From: Mycobacterium sp.
GTDB lineage: Bacteria; Actinomycetota; Actinomycetes; Mycobacteriales; Mycobacteriaceae
Length of the DNA stretch: 64,000 nt
Direction: 5' to 3'
Assembly (NCBI GenBank): GCA_018401645.1
Contig: JAGYKK010000001.1
Coordinates: 62,001 to 126,000, forward strand
A program made the position numbers and the translations under genes. Shown here in pieces: positions 1 to 10,561 of the stretch. The notes beneath the pieces are model-generated. The model ran no database searches. It had not been told where the DNA came from and saw only the letters and a program-made list of their open reading frames with translations. The first letter of the stretch is position 1. Each line of letters opens with the position of its first letter.

Positions 1-553
1 TGACCAGGCCGTACTCGAGGGCTTCTGCGGCGGTGATGCGTTCGGCCAGCAGTGCCATCCGCATCGCGCGGATCCGCCCGACCGCAGCGGCCACCAGTGC
101 AGAGGCCCCACCGTCGGGCATCAGCCCGATCTTGGTGAAGGCCAGCAGGAAAAAAGCCTTCTCAGATGCGAGCACGACATCACAGGCCAGGGCCAGCGAT
201 ACGCCAACACCGGCGGCCGGCCCCCCGACGACGGCCACCACCGGTTTGGGCAGGTCCGCGATTGAACGTATTACGCGGTTGGCTTCGGCGAGCAAGGGAT
301 CGACCGTCGGTGAAATCGTCGCGGCCGCTTGGTCTTCCGCGCTGATCCCCGCGCCTGAGCTGAACCCGCGTCCGGCCCCGCTGAGTCGAACCACTCTCAC
401 CCGCGGATCGTTGGCCGCATGGTCGAGTGTGTCGGCGACCGTCTTGAGCATGGCCTCGGTCAGTGAATTGAGACTGTCGGGGCGGTTGAAAGTCACCGAC
501 AACACGCCGCCGTCCAGTGCCACAGTCAGGTCGGGGATGCCCGTGTAATTCAT
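1..553 (-). CDS. Enoyl-CoA hydratase/isomerase family protein (crotonase), 3' end outside window
   Basis: The reverse strand translates without a stop from ATG at 553 to the window edge, about 184 residues. It has the crotonase pattern: an N-terminal NRPDSLNSLTEAM segment, a GRGFSSGAG oxyanion-hole segment and the GGPAAGVGVSLALACD helix near residue 110. Crotonases hydrate or isomerise enoyl-CoA thioesters in beta-oxidation. Many family members have SAGAD where this one has SSGAG, so the exact reaction is uncertain. It is divergent from mcr across about 80 bases. By position it corresponds to the echA10/echA11 genes (Rv1142c/Rv1141c) of M. tuberculosis. The C-terminus is cut by the window, not by a mutation. 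Confidence 0.9.
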   Translation of the reverse strand, partial: MNYTGIPDLTVALDGGVLSVTFNRPDSLNSLTEAMLKTVADTLDHAANDPRVRVVRLSGAGRGFSSGAGISAEDQAAATISPTVDPLLAEANRVIRSIADLPKPVVAVVGGPAAGVGVSLALACDVVLASEKAFFLLAFTKIGLMPDGGASALVAAAVGRIRAMRMALLAERITAAEALEYGLV

Positions 554-635
554 GCCTGCAATTTAGACCCGTTGTGTCCCCATGGTGCGGGCGCGGTACA
601 AAGAGGGTGCTGCACCGACGAAGGGCGGACAAACT

Positions 636-1724
636 ATGGCGGGACCACTGACGGGCTTGCGAGTAGTCGAACTGGCCGGGATCGGCCCTGGACCCCACGC
701 GGCCATGATCCTTGGCGATCTCGGCGCCGATGTGGTGCGGGTCGAACGCCCGAGTACGCCACCGAAGACCGGTCCCAGTCGGGACTACTCCCTGCGCAAC
801 CGGCGTTCGGTGGCGGCCGATCTGAAGAGCCCGGAGGGCCGCGACCTGGTCCTGGGCCTGATTTGTAAGGCCGACGTTCTCATCGAGGGGTTTCGCCCCG
901 GGGTCACCGAACGGCTGGGACTGGGCCCGCAGGACTGTGCGGAGGTCAACGGCCGGCTGATTTACGCGCGGATGACCGGCTGGGGTCAGACTGGTCCGCG
1001 CAGCCAGCGGTCCGGCCACGACATCAACTACATCTCGCTCAACGGCGTGCTGCATGCCATCGGTCGGGCCGGGGAGCGTCCGGTGCCACCGTTGAACCTC
1101 GTCGGCGACTTTGGTGGGGGCTCGATGTTTCTGCTCGTCGGTATCCTCTCGGCGCTATGGGAACGGGAGCGCTCGGGCCAAGGCCAGGTGATCGACGCCG
1201 CGATGGTGGACGGCTCCAGCGTGTTGGCGCAGATGATTTACGCGTTCCGGCACACCGGGCTGTGGAGTGACGTGCGCGGTGCAAATATGCTCGACACCGG
1301 CGCGCCCTACTACGACACCTACGAATGCTCCGATGGCCGCTATGTCGCCGTGGGCTCGATTGAACCGCAGTTTTTTGCCGAAATGCTCGAGAAACTCGGT
1401 CTGGATCCGGCTGGATTGCCCGGCCAGAACGACGTGGCACGCTGGCCGGAACTGCGGACGGTGTTCACCGAGACCTTCGCCGCCCACGACCGGGACCACT
1501 GGGCGAGGGTCTTCGCCGACAGCGACGCATGCGTGACGCCGGTGCTGTCCTTCGCCGAGATCGACACCGAACCGCACAACACCGAACGGGGAACCTTCTA
1601 CACCGAGGCGGGTGCCGTCATGCCGGCTCCGGCGCCGCGGTTTTCCCGCACCGCGCCGGACAAGCCGACGGCGCCGGGGGTTCCGGGTGCCGACACCGAA
1701 GCGGTTCTGCGGGACTGGGTATAG
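636..1724 (+). CDS. mcr: Alpha-methylacyl-CoA racemase
   Basis: A 362-residue family III CoA-transferase fold protein, very close to M. tuberculosis Mcr (Rv1143). It epimerises (2R)- and (2S)-methylacyl-CoA, needed for degrading branched fatty acids and sterol side chains. The start is [15 protein letters not shown] at 636; an upstream in-frame GTG at 582 has no homology support. Visible landmarks are [40 protein letters not shown] with the catalytic His, [10 protein letters not shown] with the catalytic Asp, and [12 protein letters not shown] with the catalytic Glu. Length is normal. The SDR gene follows after 45 bases on the same strand, suggesting a lipid-catabolism operon. Confidence 0.95.
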   Translation: MAGPLTGLRVVELAGIGPGPHAAMILGDLGADVVRVERPSTPPKTGPSRDYSLRNRRSVAADLKSPEGRDLVLGLICKADVLIEGFRPGVTERLGLGPQDCAEVNGRLIYARMTGWGQTGPRSQRSGHDINYISLNGVLHAIGRAGERPVPPLNLVGDFGGGSMFLLVGILSALWERERSGQGQVIDAAMVDGSSVLAQMIYAFRHTGLWSDVRGANMLDTGAPYYDTYECSDGRYVAVGSIEPQFFAEMLEKLGLDPAGLPGQNDVARWPELRTVFTETFAAHDRDHWARVFADSDACVTPVLSFAEIDTEPHNTERGTFYTEAGAVMPAPAPRFSRTAPDKPTAPGVPGADTEAVLRDWV

Positions 1725-1769
1725 TCCCCAACCAACCAGTAGGTCGAGGTATCGAAGGGAACGCAATTC

Positions 1770-3525
<1,756 letters not shown>

Positions 3526-3545
3526 CCAGCGTTCAGACACGAAAA

Positions 3546-3569
3546 TGCCCACCTGAAATCAGGTGGGCA
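3546..3569 (+). terminator. Perfect 9-bp hairpin after the mcr operon
   Basis: The arms TGCCCACCT and AGGTGGGCA pair perfectly around a 6-base loop, 20 bases after the stop at 3525. There is no U-run, which is common for mycobacterial terminators. It lies between the mcr operon and a short reverse-strand ORF, so it may act in both directions. Confidence 0.75.
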
Positions 3570-3648
3570 CTGCGTATACACAGGGGCCGCGCGACACAGC
3601 GTTGAACCGTGTCAGACCATCGGAGCCGAAACCGACTGAGCGGGTCCT

Positions 3649-3780
3649 TCAGCTGGCGTTGGCCAGCGGCGGAACGTCCTCAAACTGCTCGGAGGTGTCA
3701 CCCTCCACGAGGAAGTCGCCGTGGTAAAGAGCTTCGAAGTCAACTTTGATGACGTCGGCACTGGTGTCGTCGATCCACAT
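3649..3780 (-). CDS. Small acidic hypothetical protein, 43 aa
   Basis: A reverse-strand ORF from ATG 3780 to TGA 3649 begins MWIDDTSADVIKVDFEALYH and ends PPLANAS. I do not recognise it. About 80 percent of its codons end in G or C, matching real genes here, while the flanking DNA at 3781-3840 is AT-rich. It is strongly acidic with no signal peptide, membrane segment or cysteine. There is no convincing Shine-Dalgarno site ahead of the ATG, so it could be leaderless or the tail of a decayed gene. It lies between the operon terminator and mmpL13, divergent from mmpL13. I know of no counterpart at this place in M. tuberculosis. Confidence 0.45.
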   Translation of the reverse strand: MWIDDTSADVIKVDFEALYHGDFLVEGDTSEQFEDVPPLANAS

Positions 3781-3850
3781 ACTTCAGGACTGTATTGGTA
3801 ACTATTAAGAAATTATTGAGTTACGGTTCGGAAAATGGTGGCAATTCTTA

Positions 3851-3889
3851 CCGACGGGTAACCGCGGTACTCGCGGGTTGACCGTCCGG
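3851..3889. promoter_or_regulatory. Imperfect inverted repeat upstream of mmpL13 (possible operator)
   Basis: CCGACGGGTAACCGCG on the left is an imperfect inverted copy of CGCGGGTTGACCGTCCGG on the right, across a 5-base spacer. It lies about 60 to 100 bases before the mmpL13 start and just downstream of an AT-rich stretch (3785-3850) that could hold the promoter. An operator role is inferred from shape and position only; no regulator gene is adjacent. Confidence 0.35.
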
Positions 3890-3951
3890 TTCCTCCCCAA
3901 CCACACTGTGGGGGACCACGAGTTAGCTGGCTGAGGGGAGGTAGCGGCACT

Positions 3952-6228
3952 GTGCTGCACCGAATAGCCAAGGGCGCCCTTCGCTCGCCCCGACGGATCC
4001 TGGCCGTCGCCGCTCTGCTGACGGTGTTCACCGCGGTGTTCGGAATCCCGGTGGCGAATCACCTCTCGGCAGGCGGATTCCAGGATCCGGGGTCCGAATC
4101 CGCGACGGCCGCACGTCTGCTGACTGAGAAATTCGGTCAAAGCGATCAGCAGTTGCTCATCACGGTCACCGACCCGACCGGCGCAGACAGCGATCGGGCC
4201 CGCTCCGCCGGCACCGACATCGTCGCGGTTCTGGGTGGCTCTCCCAACGTGCTCGGGGTGACCTCCCCGTGGACCTCGCCGGCCGCGGCGGCCAGTGAAC
4301 TGTTCAGCACCGACGGCAAGACCGGCCTGGTCGTTGCCACCCTCGCCGGCGGGGAGGAGAAGGCTCAGGAATACGCGGCCGGCCTTGCCGAGGAGGTGAC
4401 CGACGCTCGGGATGGACTGACTATCCGGGCCGGCGGCGTGGCGATGATCTACGAGCAGATCAATCAGCAGACAAAACGGGACCTGCTTTTGATGGAGTTG
4501 ATCGCGGTACCGCTGAGCTTCGTGGTGCTGGTGTGGGTCTTCGGAGGCCTTATCGCCGCGGCTCTGCCGATGATGGTCGGGGTGATGGCGATCCTCGGGG
4601 CGATGTCAGTGCTGCGGTTGATCACCGGATTCACCGAGGTGTCGATCTTCGCGCTGAACATCACCACCGCGCTGGGTCTGGCGCTGGCGATCGACTACAC
4701 CCTGCTCATCCTCAGTCGTTACCGCGATGAGATCGCCGACGGTGCTACGCCGGCGGCCGCACTGATTCGCACTATGAGTACCGCTGGGCGCACTGTGCTG
4801 TTTTCCGCCGTGACGGTAGCGCTGTCACTTGCCGCGCTGATGCTGTTTCCCATGTACTTCCTGAAGTCCTTCGCCTACTCCGGAATTGCGACGGTGGCGT
4901 TTGCGGCCGGGGCTGCTGTTCTCGTTACCCCGGCGGCGATCGTTGTGCTCGGTGAACGGCTGGACTCCTTCGATATCCGGCGGCTGCTGCGCCGAATGCT
5001 GGGCCGGCCCGAACCGGCGGCGAAACCGGTGGAGCGTCAATTTTGGTATCGCTCTACCAAATTCGTGATGCGCCGTTCCATCCCGGTCGGCACCGTCATC
5101 GTCGCGTTCCTGATTCTTCTGGGCGTACCGTTCCTGCATATCGAGTTCGGCAACCCCGACGATCGGGTACTGCCCAAGAGTGCCTCGGCCCATCAGGTGG
5201 GCGACCAGTTGCGAAATGATTTCGCGAGCGATTTCAGCACCGGGGTGAGCGTTGTGATCCCCGAGGCGACCGACGCGGCAGTCCTCGAGTTGGACCGCTA
5301 CGGCGCGGACCTTTCGCTGGTTCCGGGTGTGTCGCTGGTCTCTGCCCCGAGTGCGACCTTCGTCGGCGGAATCAACGTCGGGCCGCCCTCGGCACCCGCC
5401 GGGATCGCTGAGGGCAGCGCTTATCTGTCGGTCCGAAGTACCGCCGCACTGTTCTCGGAGGAGTCGAAGATCCAACTTCAACGCTTGCACGCGGTCCCGC
5501 AACCGGCCGGCCAGGCGGTGCTGTTCGCCGGCGGCGCCCAGGTCAACCGGGACAGCGTGGCGGCCATTACCTCCCGGTTGCCGCTGGTACTCGGGCTGAT
5601 CGGCGTGATCACTCTGGTGCTGTTGTTCCTCCTCACCGGGAGTGTGATCCTGCCGTTCAAGGCCATTGTCCTGAATTTGCTGTCGCTGTCCGCCGCGTTC
5701 GGAGCGCTGGTATGGATCTTCCAGGAGGGCCACCTCGGCGCGCTGGGGACGACGCCCACCGGGACGATCGAAGCCAACATGCCCGTCCTGCTGTTCTGCG
5801 TGGCATTCGGTCTGTCGATGGATTACGAGGTCTTCCTGCTCGCCCGGATCCGGGAATATTGGCTGCAGTCGGGTGGTACCCGGGCCGACAGTGACGAGGC
5901 CGTCGCACTTGGCTTGGCACGGACCGGACGAGTGGTAACCGCGGCGGCCCTGATCATGTCGATCGCATTCGCCGCCCTGATCACCGCCCAGGTAGCGTTC
6001 ATGCGAATCTTCGGACTGGGCCTGACTCTGGCAGTGCTGGTCGACGCAACCCTGGTCCGGATGGCCCTGCTGCCGTCGTTCATGCGTCTGATGGGCCGCT
6101 GGAACTGGTGGGCACCGGCCCCGTTGGCCCGGTTGCACGAACGCATCGGTATCAGCGAGGAACCGCCTGAACGGGTGCGCGACGGCGGGCGCCACCGCGC
6201 CTCGGTGGGGGCCCGCGGCGAGGACTGA
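3952..6228 (+). CDS. mmpL13: MmpL13 family RND lipid transporter, single intact ORF
   Basis: A 758-residue MmpL/RND inner-membrane transporter. It starts at GTG 3952 behind a GGGGAGGTAG Shine-Dalgarno site. Topology is typical: a first helix near residues 17-36, a large periplasmic domain, a helix bundle from about residue 180, a second helix near 375, a second periplasmic domain and a C-terminal bundle. The paired proton-relay Asp-Tyr residues of MmpL proteins are visible at D248-Y249 (LAIDYTLLILSRYRDE) and D624-Y625 (GLSMDYEVFLLARIREYW). MmpL proteins export cell-wall lipids. In M. tuberculosis the equivalent is split into mmpL13a and mmpL13b (Rv1145/Rv1146); here it is one frame. The substrate is unknown. 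Confidence 0.93.
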   Translation: MLHRIAKGALRSPRRILAVAALLTVFTAVFGIPVANHLSAGGFQDPGSESATAARLLTEKFGQSDQQLLITVTDPTGADSDRARSAGTDIVAVLGGSPNVLGVTSPWTSPAAAASELFSTDGKTGLVVATLAGGEEKAQEYAAGLAEEVTDARDGLTIRAGGVAMIYEQINQQTKRDLLLMELIAVPLSFVVLVWVFGGLIAAALPMMVGVMAILGAMSVLRLITGFTEVSIFALNITTALGLALAIDYTLLILSRYRDEIADGATPAAALIRTMSTAGRTVLFSAVTVALSLAALMLFPMYFLKSFAYSGIATVAFAAGAAVLVTPAAIVVLGERLDSFDIRRLLRRMLGRPEPAAKPVERQFWYRSTKFVMRRSIPVGTVIVAFLILLGVPFLHIEFGNPDDRVLPKSASAHQVGDQLRNDFASDFSTGVSVVIPEATDAAVLELDRYGADLSLVPGVSLVSAPSATFVGGINVGPPSAPAGIAEGSAYLSVRSTAALFSEESKIQLQRLHAVPQPAGQAVLFAGGAQVNRDSVAAITSRLPLVLGLIGVITLVLLFLLTGSVILPFKAIVLNLLSLSAAFGALVWIFQEGHLGALGTTPTGTIEANMPVLLFCVAFGLSMDYEVFLLARIREYWLQSGGTRADSDEAVALGLARTGRVVTAAALIMSIAFAALITAQVAFMRIFGLGLTLAVLVDATLVRMALLPSFMRLMGRWNWWAPAPLARLHERIGISEEPPERVRDGGRHRASVGARGED

Positions 6229-6250
6229 ATCGCTGGCTAGGGTCACTACA

Positions 6251-6901
6251 ATGACGTCCAAGACATTGCAACACCCGTTCTTCGCGCGGATGTGGACGGT
6301 GATGTCCGCCCACGAGACGCCGCTGTTGCGTCGGCTACGGGGAGAGAATCTGGCCGGATTGTCTGGCCGGGTGTTGGAAGTCGGCGCGGGAACCGGCACT
6401 AACTTTGCCTACTACCCCGACACCGTGTCGGAGGTGATTGCGTTGGAACCCGAGACCATGTTGGCGCCCAAGGCCCGAGAGGCGGCTGGCGGGGTTGCGG
6501 TACCGGTGACCGTCATCGAGTCGACCGTCGAAACCATGCCCACCTCCGAACCGTTCGACGCCGTGGTCTGCTCCCTGGTGTTGTGCTCGGTCGATGATCC
6601 CGACGGCGTTCTGCGCCAACTGAATTCGCTACTGAAGGGTGGCGGCGAGTTGCGCTTCTTCGAACACGTCGCCAGCTCGGGTTGGCGCGGTGGAGTGCAA
6701 CGGCTGGCGGATATCACCGTCTGGCCGCGGATCGCCGGTAATTGCCATACCCATCGTCAGACCGAACGGGCCATCCGCGGAGCGGGTTTCAACATCGAGG
6801 CGGTGCGGCACGTGTGGACTTTTCCGTCCTGGGCGCCGTTTCCGGTCTCCGAGATCGCCCTTGGCCGGGCGGTCAAGAACATCTCGGATATGCGCGCTTA
6901 G
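6251..6901 (+). CDS. Class I SAM-dependent methyltransferase
   Basis: A 216-residue protein with the SAM-binding motif I VLEVGAGTGT at residues 41-50, an acidic motif II region near VIALEPETM and the motif IV segment FDAVVCSLVLCSVDDP. It resembles the Methyltransf_11 group and corresponds to Rv1147 by position. The methyl acceptor is unknown; small-molecule or lipid substrates are typical. It begins 22 bases after mmpL13 on the same strand, so the two are probably co-transcribed and may act on a common lipid. The stop codon lies inside a hairpin shared with the convergent sirtuin gene. Confidence 0.9.
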   Translation: MTSKTLQHPFFARMWTVMSAHETPLLRRLRGENLAGLSGRVLEVGAGTGTNFAYYPDTVSEVIALEPETMLAPKAREAAGGVAVPVTVIESTVETMPTSEPFDAVVCSLVLCSVDDPDGVLRQLNSLLKGGGELRFFEHVASSGWRGGVQRLADITVWPRIAGNCHTHRQTERAIRGAGFNIEAVRHVWTFPSWAPFPVSEIALGRAVKNISDMRA

Positions 6902-6922
6902 GCAATTGAGCTATTTGCCTAA
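6898..6922. terminator. Bidirectional hairpin spanning two stop codons
   Basis: TTAGGCAA and TTGCCTAA form a perfect 8-bp stem around a 9-base loop. One arm contains the methyltransferase TAG (6899-6901) and the other the sirtuin TAG (6919-6921 on the reverse strand), so one palindrome can end both convergent transcripts. Confidence 0.7.
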
Positions 6923-7661
6923 ACAGCGGAGCCGGCAGCGTCATCAAGCAGAGCCGGCAGCCGTTGTATCAGTCCGGGCAGCGCCGCCGTGGCCGTGTCG
7001 CGGATCGTCACGGTAGCGGTGGCCGACAGCGGTGTCGGCGCAGGATTGACCTCCACCACCACTGTGCCCCGCGCCAGCGCATACTCCGGAAGTCCCGCGG
7101 CCGGGTAGACGATTCCGGACGTGCCCACGACCACCACAACATCGGCGTCGGCGACCGCTTTCACCGCGGCCTGCCAGGGCTCGTCGGGCAACGGCTCATG
7201 AACCGGGCGATCCCCGGCCGGATCAATCCGCCGCACACTCGCAGTTCGGTGGCATCTTCTCGAGTTCGGGCTTCAGGCATGTCGGGCAGCGGTTGGTGAT
7301 AACGCGAGCCACAGGTGTCGCACCAGAACTCGAAAAGGCTGCCGTGCAGGTGGTGCACGATCCGGCTGCCGGCCCGCTCATGAAGGTCGTCGACGTTCTG
7401 GGTGATCACGGTGACCTCGGCGAAGTCCTGCCAGTCCGCCACTGCCCGATGGCCGTCATTGGCCGTGACCTGCCCGACCAGGTGGTGGCGCCACAGGTAC
7501 CAGGCCCACACCCGCTCGGGGTGGCTCTGCCATCCCTCGGTGCTGGACAACTCGTAGGGGTTGTACCTGGACCACAGGCCGGTTTCGTCGTCGCGGAACG
7601 TCGGCACCCCGCTTTCGGCGGAGATCCCCGCCCCACTGAACACCGCGATACGCACCCCCAC
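6919..7661 (-). pseudogene. Sir2-family NAD-dependent protein deacylase (sirtuin), one frameshift
   Basis: Orthologous to Rv1151c. The first 150 residues (start ATG 7661) show [28 protein letters not shown] and the catalytic HHLHGSLF. The second frame gives [32 protein letters not shown] and the normal C-terminus. The frames join near 7198, where one base is missing between the LIRPGI and EPLPDEPW segments. The zinc site is also odd: WCDTCG is present, but the second pair reads LRVCGG where related enzymes have two cysteines (CxCGG). Sirtuins remove acyl groups from lysines using NAD. Function is doubtful if the sequence is correct. Confidence 0.85.
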
Positions 7662-7703
7662 AAGATAGCGGCGCCACCGGGTTCACCGGCAATACTGGGT
7701 CAC

Positions 7704-8065
7704 GTGGCGGAACCGGCGCAGTTTTTGCGGATCGACGGCACATCATCGGTGCCGCTGTTCGATCAGTTGCGGATCGCGGTGATCGAGCGGTTCGCGACGG
7801 CAGGCTGGCGGCTGGCGCCCGACGCCGACAGTGCGGGTGCTGGCCGCCGAACTTGGGCTAGCCACCAACACCGTAGCTCGCGCCTACCGTGAACTGGAGG
7901 GCGCCGGTGTCGTCGAAACCCGGCGCAGATTCGGTACATTCGTCGCCCGCTCCGACCCCTGAATGCTGCTATGGCTGCGTCAGGCGCGAACACGCTGAGA
8001 CGGCCCGCCGACTGGGCCTCGGCAAGGCGGAGGCGCTGCGCTACCTGGACGCCGAGTTGGGCTGA
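7704..8065 (+). pseudogene. GntR-family transcriptional regulator (short, YtrA-like), frameshifted
   Basis: Corresponds to Rv1152. GTG at 7704 opens a winged-helix domain (FLRIDGTSSVPLFDQLRIAV). After the segment ending LAPDAD the frame shifts near 7830, and the recognition helix continues as [20 protein letters not shown] and then [13 protein letters not shown] before a stop near 7960. The C-terminal helix is recoverable in a further frame as TARRLGLGKAEALRYLDAEL ending at 8065. At least two indels separate these parts. The gene is divergent from the sirtuin gene with about 40 bases between starts and may regulate it; that is inferred only from arrangement. Confidence 0.75.
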
Positions 8066-8102
8066 AACCGTCTTGGGCACCGCAGAATTCGAGCGTTCGG
8101 TA

Positions 8103-8936
8103 TCAGCCGAACTCGAGGAGCGCGTAGACACCCCGGAACGGTTTCATCGGCCCGAAACGCCAGAACGCCGGGAATACCCGGCTGAAGATGAAGCCCCTTC
8201 CGGCGGGCATGGGAACATCGCGGACGGCCTTGAGCCCCGGGATTTTCCCCACCAGTGCCGACAGTTGATTGATGGAGAGGCTGAAGGGCATCGGCGGCAC
8301 CCGGTAGTGCCTGGACGCCCGAATGCCCTTGGGAGCGACTTTCTTGATGAGCGTGGGGGGCAGGTCGAAGAACATCTGGCCACCGGGAAAACGTTTGGCG
8401 CACGCGGTGATCAGACTCATCGATTGTTCGGGCTGCAGGTACATCAGCAGTCCCTCTGCGGTGATGAAGACCCCCTCGGAAGAATCGATCCGGTCCATCC
8501 AGCTGTAGTCCAGAGCGGACTGGCCGAGGTTGGTGATCGCAGGGGATTGCGGCAACAATTGCGTGCGCAACTCGATCACCGGCGGCAGGTCCACCGATAC
8601 CCAGCGGAACTGCGGGTTTCCGATGGCTTTTTCCAGTCTCCAGAAGCTGGTCTGAAATCCCTCGGCGAGAGCCACGACGGTGGCCCTCGGGTGTGCGCGC
8701 AGATAGGCGATGGCGCAGCTGTCGACCGCTAGCGAGCGCAGTGCCATCTCCTGGCCGCGGCGGCCGAATCGGTCGAAGTCGACGTCGAAGGAGTCCCGGA
8801 GTTGGATCGCCATGGGGTCGTGCAGGATCGCGTCGGGCAGGCCCGCCTGATGGGCACGGCCGTTGAGGGTCAGCAGGGCGGTCTCGGAGACGCCGGTGAT
8901 CATGGCGGCGCTGACCTTGGCGGGTCGGTTCACCAC
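8103..8936 (-). CDS. omt: SAM-dependent O-methyltransferase, leucine carboxyl methyltransferase family
   Basis: Reverse-strand protein of about 277 residues, corresponding to Rv1153c. Family features are the N-terminal VSETALLTLNGRA segment, VVALAEGFQTSFWRLEKA with the SAM-binding loop, WVSVDLPPVIELR and TAEGLLMYLQPEQ. These belong to the leucine carboxyl methyltransferase/PPM fold found in many mycobacterial methyltransferases. I chose the GTG at 8936 (VVNRPAKVSAAM); ATG at 8903 is the alternative. The open frame reaches 9119 but would overlap the divergent neighbour. The substrate is unknown. Confidence 0.87.
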   Translation of the reverse strand: MVNRPAKVSAAMITGVSETALLTLNGRAHQAGLPDAILHDPMAIQLRDSFDVDFDRFGRRGQEMALRSLAVDSCAIAYLRAHPRATVVALAEGFQTSFWRLEKAIGNPQFRWVSVDLPPVIELRTQLLPQSPAITNLGQSALDYSWMDRIDSSEGVFITAEGLLMYLQPEQSMSLITACAKRFPGGQMFFDLPPTLIKKVAPKGIRASRHYRVPPMPFSLSINQLSALVGKIPGLKAVRDVPMPAGRGFIFSRVFPAFWRFGPMKPFRGVYALLEFG

Positions 8937-8966
8937 TGAAAGCCTACCGTCGGCCTTGGACAGTAG

Positions 8967-9446
<480 letters not shown>

Positions 9447-9484
9447 AACACTTCCGCCCTACGCGTCTGGGTTACGCTGCCAAC

Positions 9485-9661
9485 ATGGCCGAACCAGAGT
9501 CTGATTCGAGCGACGAGACCAAGCGCAAGTTCCGGGAGGCGCTGGAACGTAAGAAAGCCAAATCCGCCGGCGGTGCCGACCACAAGCAAGCGGGCGGCAA
9601 GCAGTCCCGGGTGCACGGTCCGGTGGAGAACCGCCGCGAGTTCCGGCGCAAGAGCGGCTGA
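9485..9661 (+). CDS. Small basic protein, DUF5302 type
   Basis: A 58-residue ORF starting MAEPESDSSDETKRKFREAL and ending VENRREFRRKSG. It has an acidic N-terminus and a highly charged, probably disordered body with a VHGPVENRREFRRKSG tail, as in the small actinobacterial DUF5302 family. Function is unknown. It follows the F420-binding gene by 38 bases on the same strand and may be co-transcribed. It has no membrane segment or cysteines. Confidence 0.75.
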   Translation: MAEPESDSSDETKRKFREALERKKAKSAGGADHKQAGGKQSRVHGPVENRREFRRKSG

Positions 9662-9666
9662 CCTGA

Positions 9667-9775
9667 TCAGTGGTGGGTGGCCTTCTCGGCCCCGACACCG
9701 GTCAGCGAGCGCACCTCCATCTCGGCGTTGAGTTCCGGGTCGCCGCTGTCGGTCGACGTCAGCGTCCCGATGATG
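9667..9775 (-). pseudogene. C-terminal remnant of a reverse-strand gene, possibly a sodium:solute symporter tail
   Basis: On the reverse strand a frame without a start reads IIGTLTSTDSGDPELNAEM, then EVRSLTGVGAEKATHH and a TGA at 9667. The codon pattern is coding-like and the ending resembles, from memory, tails of mycobacterial solute:sodium (ActP-like) symporters. The body of such a gene is absent because the next gene starts at 9792. I treat it as a scar of an adjacent deletion. The family call is weak. Confidence 0.35.
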
Positions 9776-9791
9776 TGCCTACACTGGCACC

Positions 9792-10371
9792 ATGGCGCGA
9801 CTGCAACTCACTTCGGATGCCAACGCCGACGCGCTGCTATCCGAAGATCCATTCGCCCTGCTGGTCGGCATGTTGCTCGACCAGCAAATCGCGATGGAAG
9901 TCGCTTTTGCCGGACCACGCAAAATCGCCGACCGCCTTGGGGGCCTAGACGCGCGTCTGATCGCCGAGGCCGATCCGGAGGCGTTCGCCGCCCTCTGCGC
10001 GCAAACCCCTGCGGTACATCGTTTCCCGGCTTCGATGGCCAAGCGGATCCAGGAGTTGGCCCGCGCGATCGTCGGCGGTTACGACGGCGACGCCGCTGCG
10101 GTGTGGAACAGCGGCGACCCCGACGCGGCCGAGGTGCTGCGTCGACTCAAGGCGTTGCCTGGCTTCGGCGAGCAGAAGGCCAGGATTTTCCTGGCTCTGC
10201 TGGGCAAGCAGTACGGGGTCACCGCGGGGCTGGCGGGCGGCGGCCGGCGACTATGGCAGGGCCGGCACTCGCATGTCGATCGCCGACGTGGTCGATATGG
10301 AGTCATTGGACCAGGTTCGGGCGTACAAAAAGAAGATGAAGGCGGCCAAGGCTGCTGCAGAGAAGACCTGA
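9792..10371 (+). pseudogene. HhH-GPD base-excision DNA glycosylase-like protein, frameshifted near the C-terminus
   Basis: Corresponds to Rv1156. ATG at 9792 gives MARLQLTSDANADALLSEDP and about 145 clean residues including the helix-hairpin-helix segment LPGFGEQKARIFLALLGKQYGV. The frame breaks near 10230 in a GC-rich run. The expected C-terminus, AGTRMSIADVVDMESLDQVR followed by a lysine-rich tail, is found in another frame and stops at 10371. HhH-GPD proteins excise damaged bases, but this branch lacks a proven substrate. The break is in a run of GGC-type repeats, where indel errors are easy. Confidence 0.8.
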
Positions 10372-10388
10372 GGAACGGGAGACCAGCG

Positions 10389-10535
10389 GTGAAGACCCAT
10401 CTGAACTGCCCCTGTGGCGAAGCGATCCGCGGCCAGGACGAAGACGAGCTCGTCGAGCTTGCCCTGGCGCACCTGGCAGAGGCACACCCCGGCATGGAGT
10501 ACGAGCGGGAACACATTTTGTTCATGGCCTACTAG
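10389..10535 (+). CDS. DUF1059 family small protein
   Basis: A 48-residue protein from GTG 10389: MKTHLNCPCGEAIRGQDEDE, then a helix ending EYEREHILFMAY. The paired cysteines (CPCG) and the LVELALAHLAEAHPGM helix match the short DUF1059 family, of unknown function and possibly metal-binding. It sits 17 bases after the HhH-GPD gene on the same strand. Confidence 0.8.
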   Translation: MKTHLNCPCGEAIRGQDEDELVELALAHLAEAHPGMEYEREHILFMAY

Positions 10536-10561
10536 CCGCATCCGGCTGGCTGGGAGACCGG

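Noticed and set aside
180..1055. Reverse-strand ORF of 291 codons across mcr
   Set aside because: It overlaps the well-supported mcr gene, is Arg/Gly/His-rich and has no family match; a high-GC shadow frame.
4825..6399. Reverse-strand ORF of 524 codons across mmpL13
   Set aside because: Antisense shadow of the MmpL13 frame with low-complexity Arg/Gln composition and no recognisable domain.
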